Origin: Nymphaea colorata
Taxonomy: Eukaryota > Streptophyta > Magnoliopsida > Nymphaeales > Nymphaeaceae
Direction: 5' to 3'
DNA: 64,000 nt
Assembly: GCF_008831285.2 (NCBI RefSeq)
Contig: NC_045145.1
Location: 19,608,040 to 19,672,039, forward strand
In this document: in pieces, positions 48,801-61,700 of the stretch
Position numbering within the stretch: the first letter of the stretch is position 1
Layout of the letters: every line of letters starts with the position of its first letter
The notes under the pieces: generated by a model
What the model saw: the letters and a program-made list of their open reading frames with translations, nothing else
What the model was told of the DNA's origin: nothing
The model's database searches: none
Made by a program: the position numbers and the translations under genes

Positions 48801-51171
48801 CAATTTGTGGTAAACTTTACAGTGGAACTGACTAATACAATGGTTGTCTCTTTCATATTTTCTTTCTTCAATGATACAAATTTTCTAAAGATATCCTTCA
48901 ATGTGCCAGAGTTTTGTTTGTCTTAATTGGGCACTGCTGTTTGACTTTAGAAGCTGTTTTTAGGTTTAGTTTTTGAAACTCTACTGCTAGACCAGTCCTG
49001 AATATAAATGACTTCTCAGCCTTCCAAATCTGCTCTACCTGATATATGCAGCCTTTTTGATAAGAACTTTGTTTTGTCAACTGGAATGATGTCATTGTAC
49101 ACGGAACAGCCTATTCATTTCATCTTTTAGTGAAGACATAGTCAAATTGGAGGCCACTAAGTTTGATTTGATGTGCCATTATGGTGACTTAAGTTGTATC
49201 CTGCTTGATCTTTGATTAATAATTCACAGGTGGAATGTTTGTGTAGGTTTGACATATTTATGTTTCTATTTATTATCCTGCTAATACATCACTGTAGTTT
49301 CATAACATCTGAGCATGAACACCTCTCGTTGACCTCATTTCAAACTTATTCATCTCAGTTCTTTTTAGTTATTGCATTACATATGAAGGAAATATTTTCC
49401 TGCTTTCGAATGAAGGACTATGAAATAGGCATTTCATTGTTGAGCAACTTGGTTTGTTATTCAAACAAGGAATATGTGGTAGGCATTTCAAAGAGAAGCG
49501 TTTTTTTTCCTTCTCTCTTTTTTCTTTTTTCCCCTCTTACATAGCATGTTGAAAGAGATTTTTCCCCTCTGTATGGTTTTTTAATGTTGTTGGTTCCCCA
49601 TAAAACATCAATTTTGTTCCTTTATATTTCAAAGAGCAATATGCGGACTTGCAGCATTCTTGCAGATTACCATTATCCCCATTTTCATGGGGGGAACATT
49701 TTTTTGACGTGTGCTTTGCATTGCAATTGAGTGGTAAACTGAAGGCATTAATAAGGACTGCTAGTAAATAAGTTGAGCATAGAACAATAACCATTTCTAG
49801 CACTAGTTCTGAATTAATATTTCAGTGTGTGTTTTTATAGATTGATGTCCCTTTCACCAATTTATGCTGATAACCATCTCAGGTTTTTTCATTGACATGT
49901 CTTGAAGCCTTATTTCATCCCTGTATTGTTGCAGATGGTAACATCTTCACGTGGGGCTGGGGAGGTTCGTATGGTACATTTTCAGAGGATGCTCATTCAT
50001 CTGGAGGGCAACTGGTTTGATCTGATCTCTCAAAGATGAGCTTAGTTTGCACCAAGATGACCTTGCATTCTGTTGGCAATTAACAACCATCATTTTTAGA
50101 TGAACTCTGGCTGCCACTTTATTATTTTGTAATTGTGTTTAAGTATATTGTATGAGCCAAACTTGAAAAATTGTATTGTCTCTTCACTATGCCAAGGGAA
50201 ATAAGTTTCATTAACAAGAGAATTTCAAACAGAATACTACTCAAATTGCAAGGTAGAAATCATTGACACATATACCTATTTCCCTCATTATTGCAAAATA
50301 CGTAACTTTGATTCAATTAGACCTATATTCGAAGTACTCAATCCGATTAAAGCTTGGGTCATGGGTTTGGCGAGTAATTGAGAATTTGAGGTACACTGAA
50401 TCCACAGGGAGTCAATTTCATTTGGTTGGAAGGCTTTGCTGCTTGCTCACACACACATCATAATGTGCGTAGCTTGATTAACAAAACTTTTATCTGGCGT
50501 GGATGAAGTTGAATTTCTGTGACTGATCTACTGACCATCTTTATGTGCAAGTCAAACCTTTCCACTCTTGTAATCCTGATTATGAGATAATTCTGACTTT
50601 TCTAAATAGGGGTCATGTTGTACAATGTTGTGAGAAAAAAATACAATAGTTTCTTCTTAGACAGAAGAGTTCTGTTGCAAAGAGCTGAAGCTATTGACAG
50701 TTGCCACTTGCAGGTCTTGATGGACAATCTGTTCAATAGGTTATCTTGCATTGATAAGTGATCTGTCTGTTCTCTTGACATCCAGTTAAAACGTATGATA
50801 GAATACCAATTATCGAACTCAAAGAATGTATATTTGTGTCTTGTTTTTTGGTGCTAATAGATGGGCGCTTGACAGTGAATCAAATTTTACTGTAATTAGT
50901 CCCCATTTAGAAATCTTACTTTTATTTGTATATTTTCCTTGTATTGCAGAAGCAAGTCTTTCTCTGGCCATGTTGAAACGAACCCTTGACCCCTTTGCTT
51001 GGCTTATTTTTCTTCAAGTTCAATAAGTTTATATTTCCTTTTGTTTTTCAGGGACATGGGACTGACTTTGATTACTTTGAACCCACGATGGTAAACTTTG
51101 GCCAGAGTGTCAATGTACTACACGTTTCATCTGGGTTCAACCACACTGGTGCCATATTCATCTACTCATAG
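39829..51171 (+). CDS. RUG3: RCC1-repeat protein, probably mitochondrial (RUG3-like)
   Basis: RUG3 is a mitochondrial RCC1-family protein needed for nad2 transcript splicing and complex I. Fifteen exons join in phase: 39829-40069, 40148-40224, 40353-40431, 41200-41259, 45081-45182, 45333-45426, 46623-46665, 46757-46802, 46912-46958, 47062-47161, 48436-48490, 48594-48660, 48773-48809, 49935-50014 and 51052-51171 (1248 nt, 415 aa). Residues 1-30 are Arg/Ser/Gly-rich with no acidic residue, ending RRRWVST: a typical mitochondrial presequence. Seven-bladed RCC1 signatures follow: AMWGNGDFGRLGLG, GMNDFGQLG, MWGDNSSGQLGLG, SWGAGGSGQLGHG, LYTWGTNENGCLGLG, FTWGWGG, and the ending SSGFNHTGAIF. Exon 10 needs the AAAAAG acceptor at 47061; a GCAG ten bases later would break the frame. 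Intron 4 (3.8 kb) carries an exon copy and a transposon remnant. Another RCC1/UVR8-like paralogue is less likely. Confidence 0.85.
41601..41661 (+). pseudogene. Decayed duplicate of RUG3 exon 4
   Basis: This 61-bp segment lies 401 bp downstream of the real exon 4 (41200-41259) and matches it closely, including the preceding TTTGATT(T/C)CCAACAG acceptor and the following GTAA(C/T)ACTTA(G/A)AACT donor side. It reads VDGALYMQGDSSSGQLG against DDGALYMWGDNSSGQLG. The blade Trp is changed to Gln (TGG to CAG), GLGK is changed to GPRK, and one extra A makes the copy 61 nt instead of 60. Splice sites are intact, but inclusion would shift the frame. Confidence 0.85.
41706..41919 (+). repeat. Putative LTR (TG...CA), single copy
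   Basis: The segment begins TGTTAGATACCGGGTC, ends ACACTCACA, and is followed after two bases by a tRNA-iMet primer-binding site. No second copy is found in the intron; only a 12-nt resemblance (ACCGGGTCTCAG) occurs near 44696. The boundary was set from the TG/CA rule and the PBS position. Confidence 0.6.
41922..41933 (+). other. Retrotransposon primer-binding site (tRNA-iMet type)
   Basis: TGGTATCAGAGC is the standard plant LTR-retrotransposon primer-binding site, complementary to the 3' end of initiator methionine tRNA. It lies two bases after the putative LTR end, in the plus orientation. Confidence 0.8.
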
Positions 51172-54100
51172 CGTTCAGCCTGCCTTCCGTTTCTCATAGG
51201 GGAAGAAAGTTGTGGTTCTACACGTTGTCTAATAAATTATTTCATCCATGCATATGTGGTCCTCTTGTGAAATTTCTCTTGTATATCAACAAGTTCATCA
51301 CCAAAAGTATGATTCATGTATTCCTTGAAAGTTGGCCGGATGAAGCATATGTATATTACTTTAAATTTGATCTCACATTGATTTACTTTGTGAATTCCTA
51401 ATAAAAGCCAAAATTTGCCACTCAATTATTAAGGAGAGTTGGAATGAGTTTGTACATGCGATATCTTGGCCAAGCCATCTCTAGTGGAAAGGATCGGTGA
51501 TTGCAAGGCTTAGACAAATGAAGTTGGCTTCTGGATGTTCTAGAAATCAAATGAAATAGTGAGAAACTGTGTTAGCGAACTTGTTTTGTTCGAATGCTAA
51601 AGATAGCTGATATTGTTGTTACAGGAATTTATATTCTGCAAGGGAAAAGCTTTGGAAGACAATAGCATGACTGGTGCTGCCATTTGCATATCCAGTTATG
51701 CTTCTGTAATGTTTATCTTGCTTTTTCTTCTATAATAGCTGCTTTAATTTGGCAGGAGCAGTTTGTCAATGTCGTTGTGCTCCTTCGGTAATCCATATCT
51801 CAAGCTTTAGCATCTTCTACACATTATTTTTTTGTTTATAGGAAGTATTTGTGGAAGACAGTATGTCTGTTATTTGGAAAATGAGTAGCAGGAAAACTGG
51901 ATTTTTTTCTTTTCCTTTCTGTATCAAACTTTTTTTCTCTCTCATTTTTAATGGGTAACGCTTCTTCCTTTCGTCCCCATCTGAGTTGTCAAATAACAAA
52001 TTATTGCATGAAAAACCTAAATGGCTGTTGTTCGCTCTTTAAGCTAGGCCAGAGGCTTATAAGAAGTCAACTTTATTTTTGTGCTTTAATTAGTTGAATA
52101 ACAATTTCCTTAACGAGTAGAAATCACTATTATTTTTTGAAATTAAAAACCTCAATATTATTGTGCTAAATAGAAGAAGGTTTTTTAGGTGGAATATTTT
52201 GAAATCTGAAGGTTTCAAAAGAACCTTATTTTCAGTATATCACTTATCTCTCTTACTGCATTCTACTGCAATACCTTTTGTATGGGTGTATATAAAGTTG
52301 TTATGCATGTTGCTTTCTTTGACAAACAGAAATTTTTTAGCTCAATTTTTTGAAGTGTTAGTTCTACTTAATATCGTGTGGTCACATCTAGTTATTCTTT
52401 CACTGTAAGACTATATTAGTTATCTCAGCTTCTGCCGCTGCCGGAGCTTGTTATGGGGGTCAATCGAATGTCAAGAAACTTCATTGAAGAGGATCGGATC
52501 ACATGGCATCATTTTTCTGCAAATTCTGTTGGAAGTTGGGTAAGAATGAAAGAAGAAAACTTTCGTTTCTATTCCTTGGTTTCCTGCAAACGTTATGATC
52601 CTAGAGCAGCCACCACCACCCTCTTGGTTTGTGCGGCGCACTCTCACTTAAGATTGTTTTAAAAACGATGGGTGCGGCGATTGTTACAGAACCATCTCTT
52701 TGTGGCCTCCAAAGTTGCAAATATAGTTTGAATATTTGTCAAAAGCTTATTTGTTATCAAGATGTATTGCAGAATTCTTTCTTCTCACCAAAGGTTCGAT
52801 TAAGTTAAACTTCCGTATCAAATATGATAGGGCTAGAAAATTGGGTTTTTAGTAAGGAATGAGACTGGCTGTCATCTGTTAGTTCCAATAAAGGAGTATG
52901 CCTAACCCAGTAGCTCAAAACCATCACACAATCATTATGGGTTAACTCTGCTGCCACCGTTCCAGAGGCAACGGTCATCTCGAAGGTTCTGATTAGCCCC
53001 TACCATCCCTACCATCAAGTTTCCTCTATCTATTCAGAAACAGACCTACCTTCATAGTCGATTAGCTTCTGAATTTTCTTTTTAATTTCCTGTCATCTTC
53101 CAGGCACAGGGCGCATCCCTCGGGTCATGCTTCTTAGCCTTCCTAGCCTCCTGGTTTTGCATTACAACGATACTATCTTCCGCTCCCTTTGCTTATTGCA
53201 GCCAAACTGTTCAGCAGACTTTAGCTCCGCAGAATCGTGCCCCTCCATGGCCCTTACAGATTCACATTGCAGCTAAGACCTTCTGGTGCTATACCAAATC
53301 GAGAAAATCATCCTTTCCTTCCCTCCGCTCATGGTTCATATCTGTCATCAGTTAGTTGTCTGGATTCGACTCTGGAAACCAAATGAACTATTATAATTGG
53401 ATGCTTCCGAGCTTATCGAGTCTCAACTATCCTGCGCCTACATGAAGAGGTGGACATTGAGGTTCCTCTCTAACTTAATGCATAGCCTCTTCCCCTTTGG
53501 TTTTTGTCAAGCTTCCCATATTTCATTTCGCTATAATCAGGAAGTGGCAGAACTTGGGAATTTTGCTTCCTTTGCAACTTGAACATTGTTGGGTACAGGT
53601 TATGACGATTGTCGAAATGATCAACCCCTTAGTGGGACCTTTCTCACATCATAATTCTTTTTGAACTTCTCTTAGATGCATGTGAATTGATTTATCTATC
53701 ATTGGGTTGACAATTTGACCTTCGTATCTTCTTCCTTGATTCGCTTCGGACGGATTGACTTGATTTCTGTCCTGTTTTTTCACGCTTAAGGTTTTTTTTG
53801 TTCTATTTTTTTCCTTAAGCCGATCGAGTTGACCTGTATGGTAGTGACGGGGGAGGGATCAACTTGAGCTGTATTAATCTTCTAGTAAGAAACGTGTTTC
53901 ATATGATGGTTACATCCGTTTTTTCCAGCTGCTCAGAAACTACTGTGGCTTATACTGAACCGAAGACTGCACCTTAATTTCACAATCTGCAGCGACGTAT
54001 GACAATCTAAAGTATACCTTCTCATGGTGGCACTCTTCAAAGTATGATGGTCAAAAGTGTGCAGTTTGGGTTTGTTTGACAAACTAAACATTATATAACT

Positions 54101-54440
54101 GTTCTATCAATGTGACTTAAAGATTAACACATATTAATGAAACACCTTAAAAAGCGTTTGTATGAATCTGTTCCACTTGTTAGGACAAATTCATGAACCA
54201 ATACAAACAATTCCACTTCATGAACTAATACAAACAATTCCATTTACCAAACAGCTTTTAACAGCTTTTTTTTAGGACAACCAGTTCATTTCGTCTACCG
54301 AGTGCTGGACTAAGCCGCAGTAAACCCGTTGGCGCTGTCCATGGTAAGATAATGGACGTGACACCGAATACGGCTACGAGCTGGTTCCTGGAGGAGCTCA
54401 ATTGACATCTCCTGGCCCTTCTGCTTTCTGCCGACCTTTC
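51172..54440. other. Intergenic region between RUG3 and the MDL gene
   Basis: This region contains the RUG3 3' UTR and AT-rich DNA. Segments at 52.4-52.7 and 53.1-53.6 kb have locally open frames, but with stops, no splice consistency and no known motif. An imperfect duplication (CATGAACCAATACAAACAATTCC and a variant; the first 20 bases suffice to locate it) lies at about 54193-54245. Confidence 0.55.
51231..51236 (+). terminator. Possible RUG3 polyadenylation signal
   Basis: AATAAA lies 60 nt after the RUG3 stop codon in AT-rich sequence. Plant polyadenylation signals are loose, so this is only suggestive. Confidence 0.4.
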
Positions 54441-54441
54441 C

Positions 54442-54448
54442 TATTTAA
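54442..54448 (+). promoter_or_regulatory. TATA-like box of the MDL gene
   Basis: TATTTAA, in CCTATTTAAGCGC, lies 78 nt before the MDL start codon, followed by a GA-rich leader. Position and sequence are plausible for a core promoter. No other evidence is available. Confidence 0.35.
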
Positions 54449-54525
54449 GCGCTTTAAGCGAAAGCACGGGAGAGAGGGGGAGAGAGATTTTCATTTTTCA
54501 GCGGAGGGGTTTTTGAGTGGTCGCC

Positions 54526-56866
54526 ATGCCGTGCTTGAACATCTCCACGAACGTGAGCCTCGATGGTGTCGACACCTCCTCCATCCTCGCTGAAGCCACC
54601 AAGAACGTTGCCAAGATCATCGGCAAGCCCGAGAGCGTAATCTCTCTTTCTCTCTCTGGCTTTTGCTTTGTTTCCCCCTTTCTTCCGTTGTTGCTGGCGT
54701 TTGAGGGATTCGGTGGTTCTCTATTGGGCATTTCTTTGTTGGGTATACTGCAGTCTTGGGATTGCCTTATGCAGCAAGGTGCGAATACTTAGTTTTGGCG
54801 CTTTCTCTCTCTCTCTCTCTCTCTTCCATCTCATTTTCTTCTCCACTGTTCTCTGTTTCCCTCCTTTTCCACGTTGTTGGTTCCGTTGTCGGTGGTGTCT
54901 AACGGAGTGGCTAGTCTTCTTTTGGGCATTTCCTTTGTTGGGTGCACTATAGTCTTGAGATTGATACACAAGGGTACGAATATTTATTATGGTTTTTTTC
55001 ATCCTCTCTTCATTACAACTGTGAATTACTCTGACTTAAGAGGGTAGTACCTTAGCTCAAAAGATATAAATGGTTGCGATGGTTTCTGTTTAACTTTTTG
55101 CGGTTCTGTGTTAGGAGATGAGTCAGATGACCAAAAAATGAGATGAGTAAGAGCCATTAGATGGAGTTTTCTGCACTTGGTTATGCATACTTTAGTTATA
55201 AGTTATATCAACTACGCGTCCTCTGGTTTGATGATTCTTGCGTCGTTTTTCTCAGCGTGGTTGGCATCTCTCTAGAACGTAAGTGGAAGTGTGGAAGCAG
55301 ATATGCATAATCTTCTTTGGGAGCATTGGATAAATCTTATGATAGTACTATGCAGAATAGAAAGTAGCGAATGCATAAGAGCCATCGGTGAAGTTGGCTT
55401 TGTCTACATGTTCTTTGTGAATCTGTTGCCTGTAACTTCCTGTAGCGTGTCTAGTGCACGTTCTTGCTGCGTATTGTGAAAAAAGGCGTTGAGGATTGAT
55501 TTTTGACATCCTTCACTATGATGCTTAGAAAAGTTAACGGCCTTACTCCACATTACCTTAGGAAAAGAAAGGAAATGCACTATGCCTGCCATCTTTTGCA
55601 TGAGGCCCTTGTATTTGATGGTCTTTAGGCTAGGCTCCGTTCCATCATTTTTCAGCATTTTTTAGGTTATGAACGTGTGGTGGTCTTTACTGCCGCAATT
55701 AGCTTGTGGCCAATAACGGAGTTGAGTTTGTTACTTAGTTATCATGGGCTTAGCGTAGGCTTCTAGTGATACTTCACGGTAAGTCATTCTCTGCTATGTA
55801 GTCTTCATATCTGGAATCGTCCTCTCTTATCTTTTCAACATTGCAGGTAAGACTTGACTAAATTTAATGAGCTTGGAAATTGGAATGTTATTCATTCTAA
55901 ATGTCATTAAGAATCATGTAGTTTAGTTTTTCTTTGTAATGAATTCTCAGTTTCATTTGTAAGCGGTTGGGTGATCTTATGAGAATTTTTCTCTCTTTAT
56001 GGTTGCTATGCATTATTTTGCAAAGAAATTTGTATCATATCTAGTCTCAGTTGTTTATAACTTTATACTTTATAGTTGATGTTCATTTTGATGTTATGCT
56101 AATAGTTCAATCCTAAATTCCAGTTTATGACACATAAGTCATAACATTATCCTTGTTGTGTACAATTTGCTTCTGTGAATGTTCTTTTATATAAAATATC
56201 ATAAGTGTCTTCGGCTGTTTCTATTATGCTATGTGAATGCTTGCTGTCGTGCAAGTCTTTCTAAATTTTGCAATTTTCTCTGTTTTTGGAACAAGCGAAT
56301 ATGCAGGGAATTAAGTTTGCTCACATTTTCTCTTTTCAGTATGTGATGATAGTGCTGAAAGGATCAGTGCCTATTGCTTTTGGAGGAAATGAACAGCCTG
56401 CTGCATATGGAGAGCTGGTCTCCATTGGCGGCTTGAATCCAGACACAAACAAGAAGCTCAGTGCTGCAATATCCAACATTTTGGAAACCAAATTATCCGT
56501 TCCAAAGTCGCGCTTCTTCCTCAAATTTTATGATACCAAGGTAACATGACGTTACATGTCTCCCCTGACTAATAGTCCTTCTGAACAGTGTGTTTCTCAT
56601 CTACCTTTTAATGTTTGTTAGGCACATCATGGTCAAGAGTTTGCACAGTGCTTGCATGCTTTACATCAGCACTAGATCATGTAAATAACTCTTTACTGGT
56701 CAATGTTTTGTGTGAAACTTCTTGCTGGAGAAAACCCCGTCAAGCCTTTTGTATATAATTTAACGTTTTGCATCTGGTCTAGAGTGAGAACTTGTGGAAC
56801 ATTCTAATATTTGTATTTGATAACTTGCAGGGTTCCAACTTTGGATGGAACGGTTCTACCTTCTAA
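54526..56866 (+). CDS. MDL1: MIF/D-dopachrome tautomerase-like protein (MDL)
   Basis: Plant MDL proteins are trimeric relatives of the animal cytokine MIF and of phenylpyruvate tautomerase. Three exons keep phase 0: 54526-54636, 56340-56540 and 56831-56866, giving 115 aa, the normal family length. The protein begins MPCLNISTNV; after Met removal, Pro becomes the catalytic N-terminal residue of the tautomerase superfamily. Conserved stretches include the lysine in AKIIGKPES, VMIVLKGSVPIAFGG, YGELVSIGGLN and VPKSRFFLKFYDTK. The tail GSNFGWNGSTF corresponds to the GWNNSTF end of animal MIF, which lines the active-site pocket. Intron 1 is 1.7 kb. An alternative last exon is possible at 56622-56675. 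MDL1 is the closest name, but MDL2 cannot be excluded. Confidence 0.93.
56622..56675 (+). CDS. Possible alternative terminal exon of the MDL gene
   Basis: Inside MDL intron 2, a TTTGTTAG acceptor is followed in phase 0 by 17 codons and TAG: AHHGQEFAQCLHALHQH. Splicing exon 2 to this site would replace the GWNGSTF tail. I have an unverified recollection of plant MDL isoforms with a similar His-rich, QCLHAL-containing tail, which would make it a conserved alternative exon. Confidence 0.5.
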   Translation, partial: AHHGQEFAQCLHALHQH

Positions 56867-57741
56867 TGCACAGGCTAGTTTGTTTGGGTCTCTTCCATTC
56901 TTGGAAATGGTAGACTTTGTGCTTTTGGTGTTTGGGGAAAACCCATAATATATGCAGGTCACTTGTTCATGTTCACTGCTCTGCTGTCTTGTGAGGTTAC
57001 AGGGGGATGCACGGTTCTCCTTTATTTACTTCTCTGACTTTGGCACTTCTGACTGATGAAACGTTCTGATATTTTACTTTATTAAATGGCCAAACACTAT
57101 GTCGTGTTGATGGGTTTTCCTCCATTTTTACTGTATGCTTCACGCGTGGCTTAATGATGTGATATGTTGGGGTTAAAAGTGCTTTCGTTCGCTTTCATGT
57201 GCTTAAGCATGTCGAGGCTAGTCCTTTTGTTTCGGGAAAATTGATTTTTCTTCAAAATTTTCTCAGAAATGTTTGTTCCATGAAAATCATTTTTTGCCAA
57301 CAATGTTTATTGAAAGGAAAATGATATGGATCTAATTCCACTGAATTTTGTTGGGTGTCGATCAGAAAACAATGTTTACATGGTTTTCGATCTCTTCAAG
57401 ACATCAAGTCCTGTTGCATGTGATCTGCCGAATGAGGGACGCGAACCGATTTTGGTTTCTTTTGGCTGTATCAAATTCGAGTGAATTCAATATAATACAA
57501 TATTTATTTATTTATTCAGTATGGGTTTGGATTGAGAAGTTATTTATTTATTTATTATAGCATTGGGCGTGGCATGAAGAGGGACGATCTCAGTTTATAT
57601 AAAGGATTTTTTGTTTAAAACGAGAAAAGAGTATACAAGAACTTGATGTGTGTTGACTTTGCGCATGAGGGAGAGGCTAACAACCTATTATTTGGAAAAA
57701 AGGCCCGAATGAGAGGGAAAAAAAAAAAAGGTTCGAAGGAG

Positions 57742-57773
<32 letters not shown>

Positions 57774-58779
57774 TGCTTTTGCGTTGAGTAGTTTCACTGG
57801 ATAGTAACAGTTTATTGCTAGTGCCAAACAATCTCTTAGATTACATGTTCTTGCTGCCTAAACTAATTCGCTAGATCTGAAAATTCACAACTTTAATAAT
57901 GTGAGCCGGCATTTGTTTGGACTGTAAAGACCGACTTCAAGCATTAAGCAAGAATCTGATTTTAGGAGAGAGCTCGGGCAGTTATTTCAAAGCAAGAGTT
58001 AGTTCAACCTTTTAGTTGGGGTTGTTTAGATTTAACGAATTTCGCAACCTCCTCATACTATCTGCTTACCACTTTGATAATTGTAACTCTAAATAGATGT
58101 CACTTTCAATGTTAAGTTTCCAACATAAATTCCAAGCCCCTTGTTTCAAAAAATATAAAAAAATATGAAATTTTATCCACTATTTTTTTGGTTGAAATTG
58201 ATTTGGTCGCTGTCATGCAACAAAAAATAGGATGGGCATTTTATTTGCCATGATTGAACTTTTTAGCTTCTAAGAATAAAAACGGTCGTCGATTCTGAGG
58301 GGGCCTTGAACCTATTTTGGACTAAAACGAAAGTTTCTGCTGTAATGGTTTCTGAATTTGTATGCTTTTGTGAGCTGAAGATGCTGAGCCCCCCTGAAAG
58401 TGAGCTATTTGGATTTTGGTGAGCATATCCTCCGGGAGGGCTTTCAAGAGAACGCGATCGATGCGTATTTTTTGGACGAAAGTGGCGGGCATTCTCCGCC
58501 ATGTTCTAATAGAAAGAGAGTAGATCAGGATCAAACGCCCTTAGGAAATAGGGAAAAAAAGGGGAAAAGGAAGAAGTAGATAGGATTGAAGGCAACTACC
58601 GTCCCGCCATTATCGGGGAGGGACAGAGATGGAATTTCGTGTGAGTAATGGCGACACTGCGAGTTTCTGAAGGTCAAACGCCATCTCCGAGATCCGGATC
58701 TCTCTCTCCCCTCCTGTGTCTGTCTGTCTCTCTATGAGGAAGGGTTGGTGACGAGGAAGAAGGGATCGAAGGAAGCAAG
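56867..58779. other. MDL 3' region and NC2-alpha promoter
   Basis: No gene is supported here. An A run lies at about 57718-57729, followed by a (TC)n run at about 57747-57773. Minus-strand ORFs of 70-80 codons at 58.26-58.53 kb have no recognised motif. The last 80 bases before 58780 are C/T-rich, as expected of a plant leader. Confidence 0.5.
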
Positions 58780-61700
58780 ATGAGGAAAAAGCTCGGCACT
58801 CGTTTCCCTGCGGTATGATCCCCTCCATCGGATTCTTCTCTGTTTTTTTTTTTTTTCAGACTTGAAGTTGAGATCCCAAACTTTTCCCCTTTCTTAATTT
58901 CAAAATGGGTCTTATTTCTATCTCTTGTTTGTTGTTTTTCTTTCCTCAAATTTGATGGTCAAGAAACTAGAGTGTCATGTGGTGCATGAGTTGTTTGCTA
59001 AGTTAACGGAACGGTGATCTCTTTCCATTTTCTGAACAAAATCTTGCTGGTCTACTTTTGTCGATATTTTCTACGCGTTGAATCGGAAAGGTTAACGAAT
59101 TCGCGAAAGATGATTTTAAGTCCTTATACATATCTACTGTAGTGTTTTGGCTGCGAGAAATTTCTGGTCTTCCATTATCTTTGAGCTAATTTTACATCAA
59201 TCTGCGAGAATCAATAGAGAGATGGGCCTAGAAACGTGCGAACAAGCCGTGTTTTTGGGGAAAGAGGAACGAAAATGTGCATGTCGATATAGGGAGTCCT
59301 CTCCGATCCAAATTGATCGTAGTAGTATGCTGTGTGCTAGTTCTCAACAGATCCGCTGTATCATGAGGTCGTGCCGTCCTTTCACGAAATGGATGAAAGG
59401 ACTGAAAATGAGTTTCTTCTTCGCCAGTTCGTGTTCTATGTAGACTTCTTTCTCAACAACCCTTGCAGGCTTAGATGGGTAGCTCCCGGAAACCTGTGGG
59501 AGAGTCGACGAGCGGTTGTCGTTACAGACTCACCCTTACGAGTTTAGACTGTTCTATATTTCTGAGATCACTGATGGATTTACTCGCTGGCGACCTTTGT
59601 GTATCTGATGAAGATTGACGGTCAGAGAATGTGAAGGATCGACTGGGGTTAAGTCCCGTTCCTGTGTTTTCTCTCAAAGTTTGGTGGGGGCTGCCCCGGA
59701 CACCTTGAAAGGTTCCTCGACATAAAAAAGAACGATAAAATGGAATTCCTCGCACTGGAAGAGCCTCATGCTGTAATCCGTGAAGATTGTGAAAGTGAAT
59801 GTTCATCAGTAATCAGGCTGCGAGATTTGAATTTGTGTTGGCAAAGACTACCTATCATACGGATCATGATCCAAGTGTCTGATAAGCTTTTACAACGAAA
59901 GGGTTTTCTTTTGTATTCGTCTTCGGATAGACAAGATAGGGCATGCCTCAATACCGTTGTCGTTGTCGGTAGACGTGAATCACTCAGACAGCGGAACAAA
60001 AAATTTAGGCTGGAGGATGAATAGGTATATTTTTCTTTTTTTTTTTTACGTTTAACAAATAGGTAAAAATGTTTAAATTAATTAAAATAATAAAAAGATA
60101 AGTAGAATATAAAAGTTCGTCTTTGCGAGCGGCCAATGCATGTATACCGATAAAGAGACCTTAAATACTATTATTTATAAATAACATGTTTTTTTATGAG
60201 AAGTCATTGGGCAATTATTATTATCGTTTTTTATTTTTGCATTTCTGTGCTAAGTCCTAGTGCTGGGTTTAAGAAGTTTGTATTGTACTTGTCCTTTCCA
60301 CAGTCGCGAATTAAGAAGATAATGCAAGCTGACGAGGATGTTGGGAAGATTGCACTTGCGGTGCCTATCTTAGTGTGTAAGTTATCAAAAACTCGACCAT
60401 ATGATGATTCACAGGATAAGGTTGTAACTGCATCTAAATTACATGCACCATATACAAGCGTAAGAACCTTGCCCTATGTTGGATGTGTTACCACTTACCT
60501 GTTTTCTCCCTTGCCTAGGATAGGCATGCGAAAAACAAACTGTTGCGGTTGTAGTAGTTTGGATTCAGAAAAATAAAAAAGCTGGTTCTGTGATTCTTAA
60601 GCGTGCAATATCTGAATACACATGCTTTGTCTGGATTGTGAGAATCATATGAACTCTTGCTTTTGTAAAAGTAAATTATGGTGGAATTTAATGCTGTGTA
60701 CCTTGAGTGTATTTCTGCTCGGGGGGTGATTTTATATGTTCTGATGCTTCATGTAATTATACTAGCAAGCAATGACTTTATTAACTGGTAAGGCCGTAAG
60801 GGGTGCCCTGATCTATGTCACTCTTAATATGGGGACATGACTAGTGGTTAACAAGTTGTCCATCACTAAAAAAAGGTTTACTGTCTGGAAATGAAGTTGG
60901 GACATGAGTGAATGTAATTTTCTTTGTTACCACACGTTCAGGTGCATCTCATTCATGCATCTGCCATCTATGCACATGTTAGCTCTATAATGGTATAAAA
61001 GCCTTTCCTATCTATTAGATTGGGGAGGTACATTTATCATAGGCTGATTATACAACATTGGTGGAAATTGTACTTGGCAAATCAGATTAGTTTGGTGAAG
61101 GAGACGTGGGCAATTCACCGCTATTTGACCTGAAACATTGGGAAAATAATTCATGATATTTGTTGCTTGTTGGTTTTCTGTTTCTAATACTTGTAGTAAG
61201 ATATTTGGCGTCTTTCCTGTAAAAGCTTCCGTTGTAGTCTTCACTATTCTGGTTTGAGCAGTTATCTGATTCATGCATATTGCTTTCAGCAAAAGCATTA
61301 GAGTTATTCCTGCAAGATCTTTGTGATAGGACATATGAAATAACACTGCAACGAGGAGCCAGGACAGTGAGTTCTTCTCACCTGTAAGTTAAAATCCTTC
61401 CGCTGTACCGAGCGCTCATTTTTTCAAATATTCTTTTACATCTTTTCCCACGTATTTTATAGTTATTTAAATGTGAAAACACGCTTATTTTAGGGCAAGT
61501 CATGGGGTTTATAATATCCTGACTAGAAAAGCCTGCACTGTGGACGGAGAAAGAAAAATAGAAGAACTAGTGAATATACTCTTTTTGTGACTTCTGTTTG
61601 TCTGTTTCACTTTAAGAAAATATAGATTAGGCATGAATGCCGGATGCAAATGGCCATAACTTTCAGATTAGGAGAATGTTAAGACTGGATGCTGCCAAAG

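Noticed and set aside
52440..53600. Locally open frames suggesting a gene between RUG3 and MDL
   Set aside because: Stops interrupt the frames, splice sites do not link them, and no motif is recognised.
58263..58534. 70-80-codon minus ORFs upstream of NC2-alpha
   Set aside because: Two overlapping frames with no motif, in the promoter region of a plus-strand gene.
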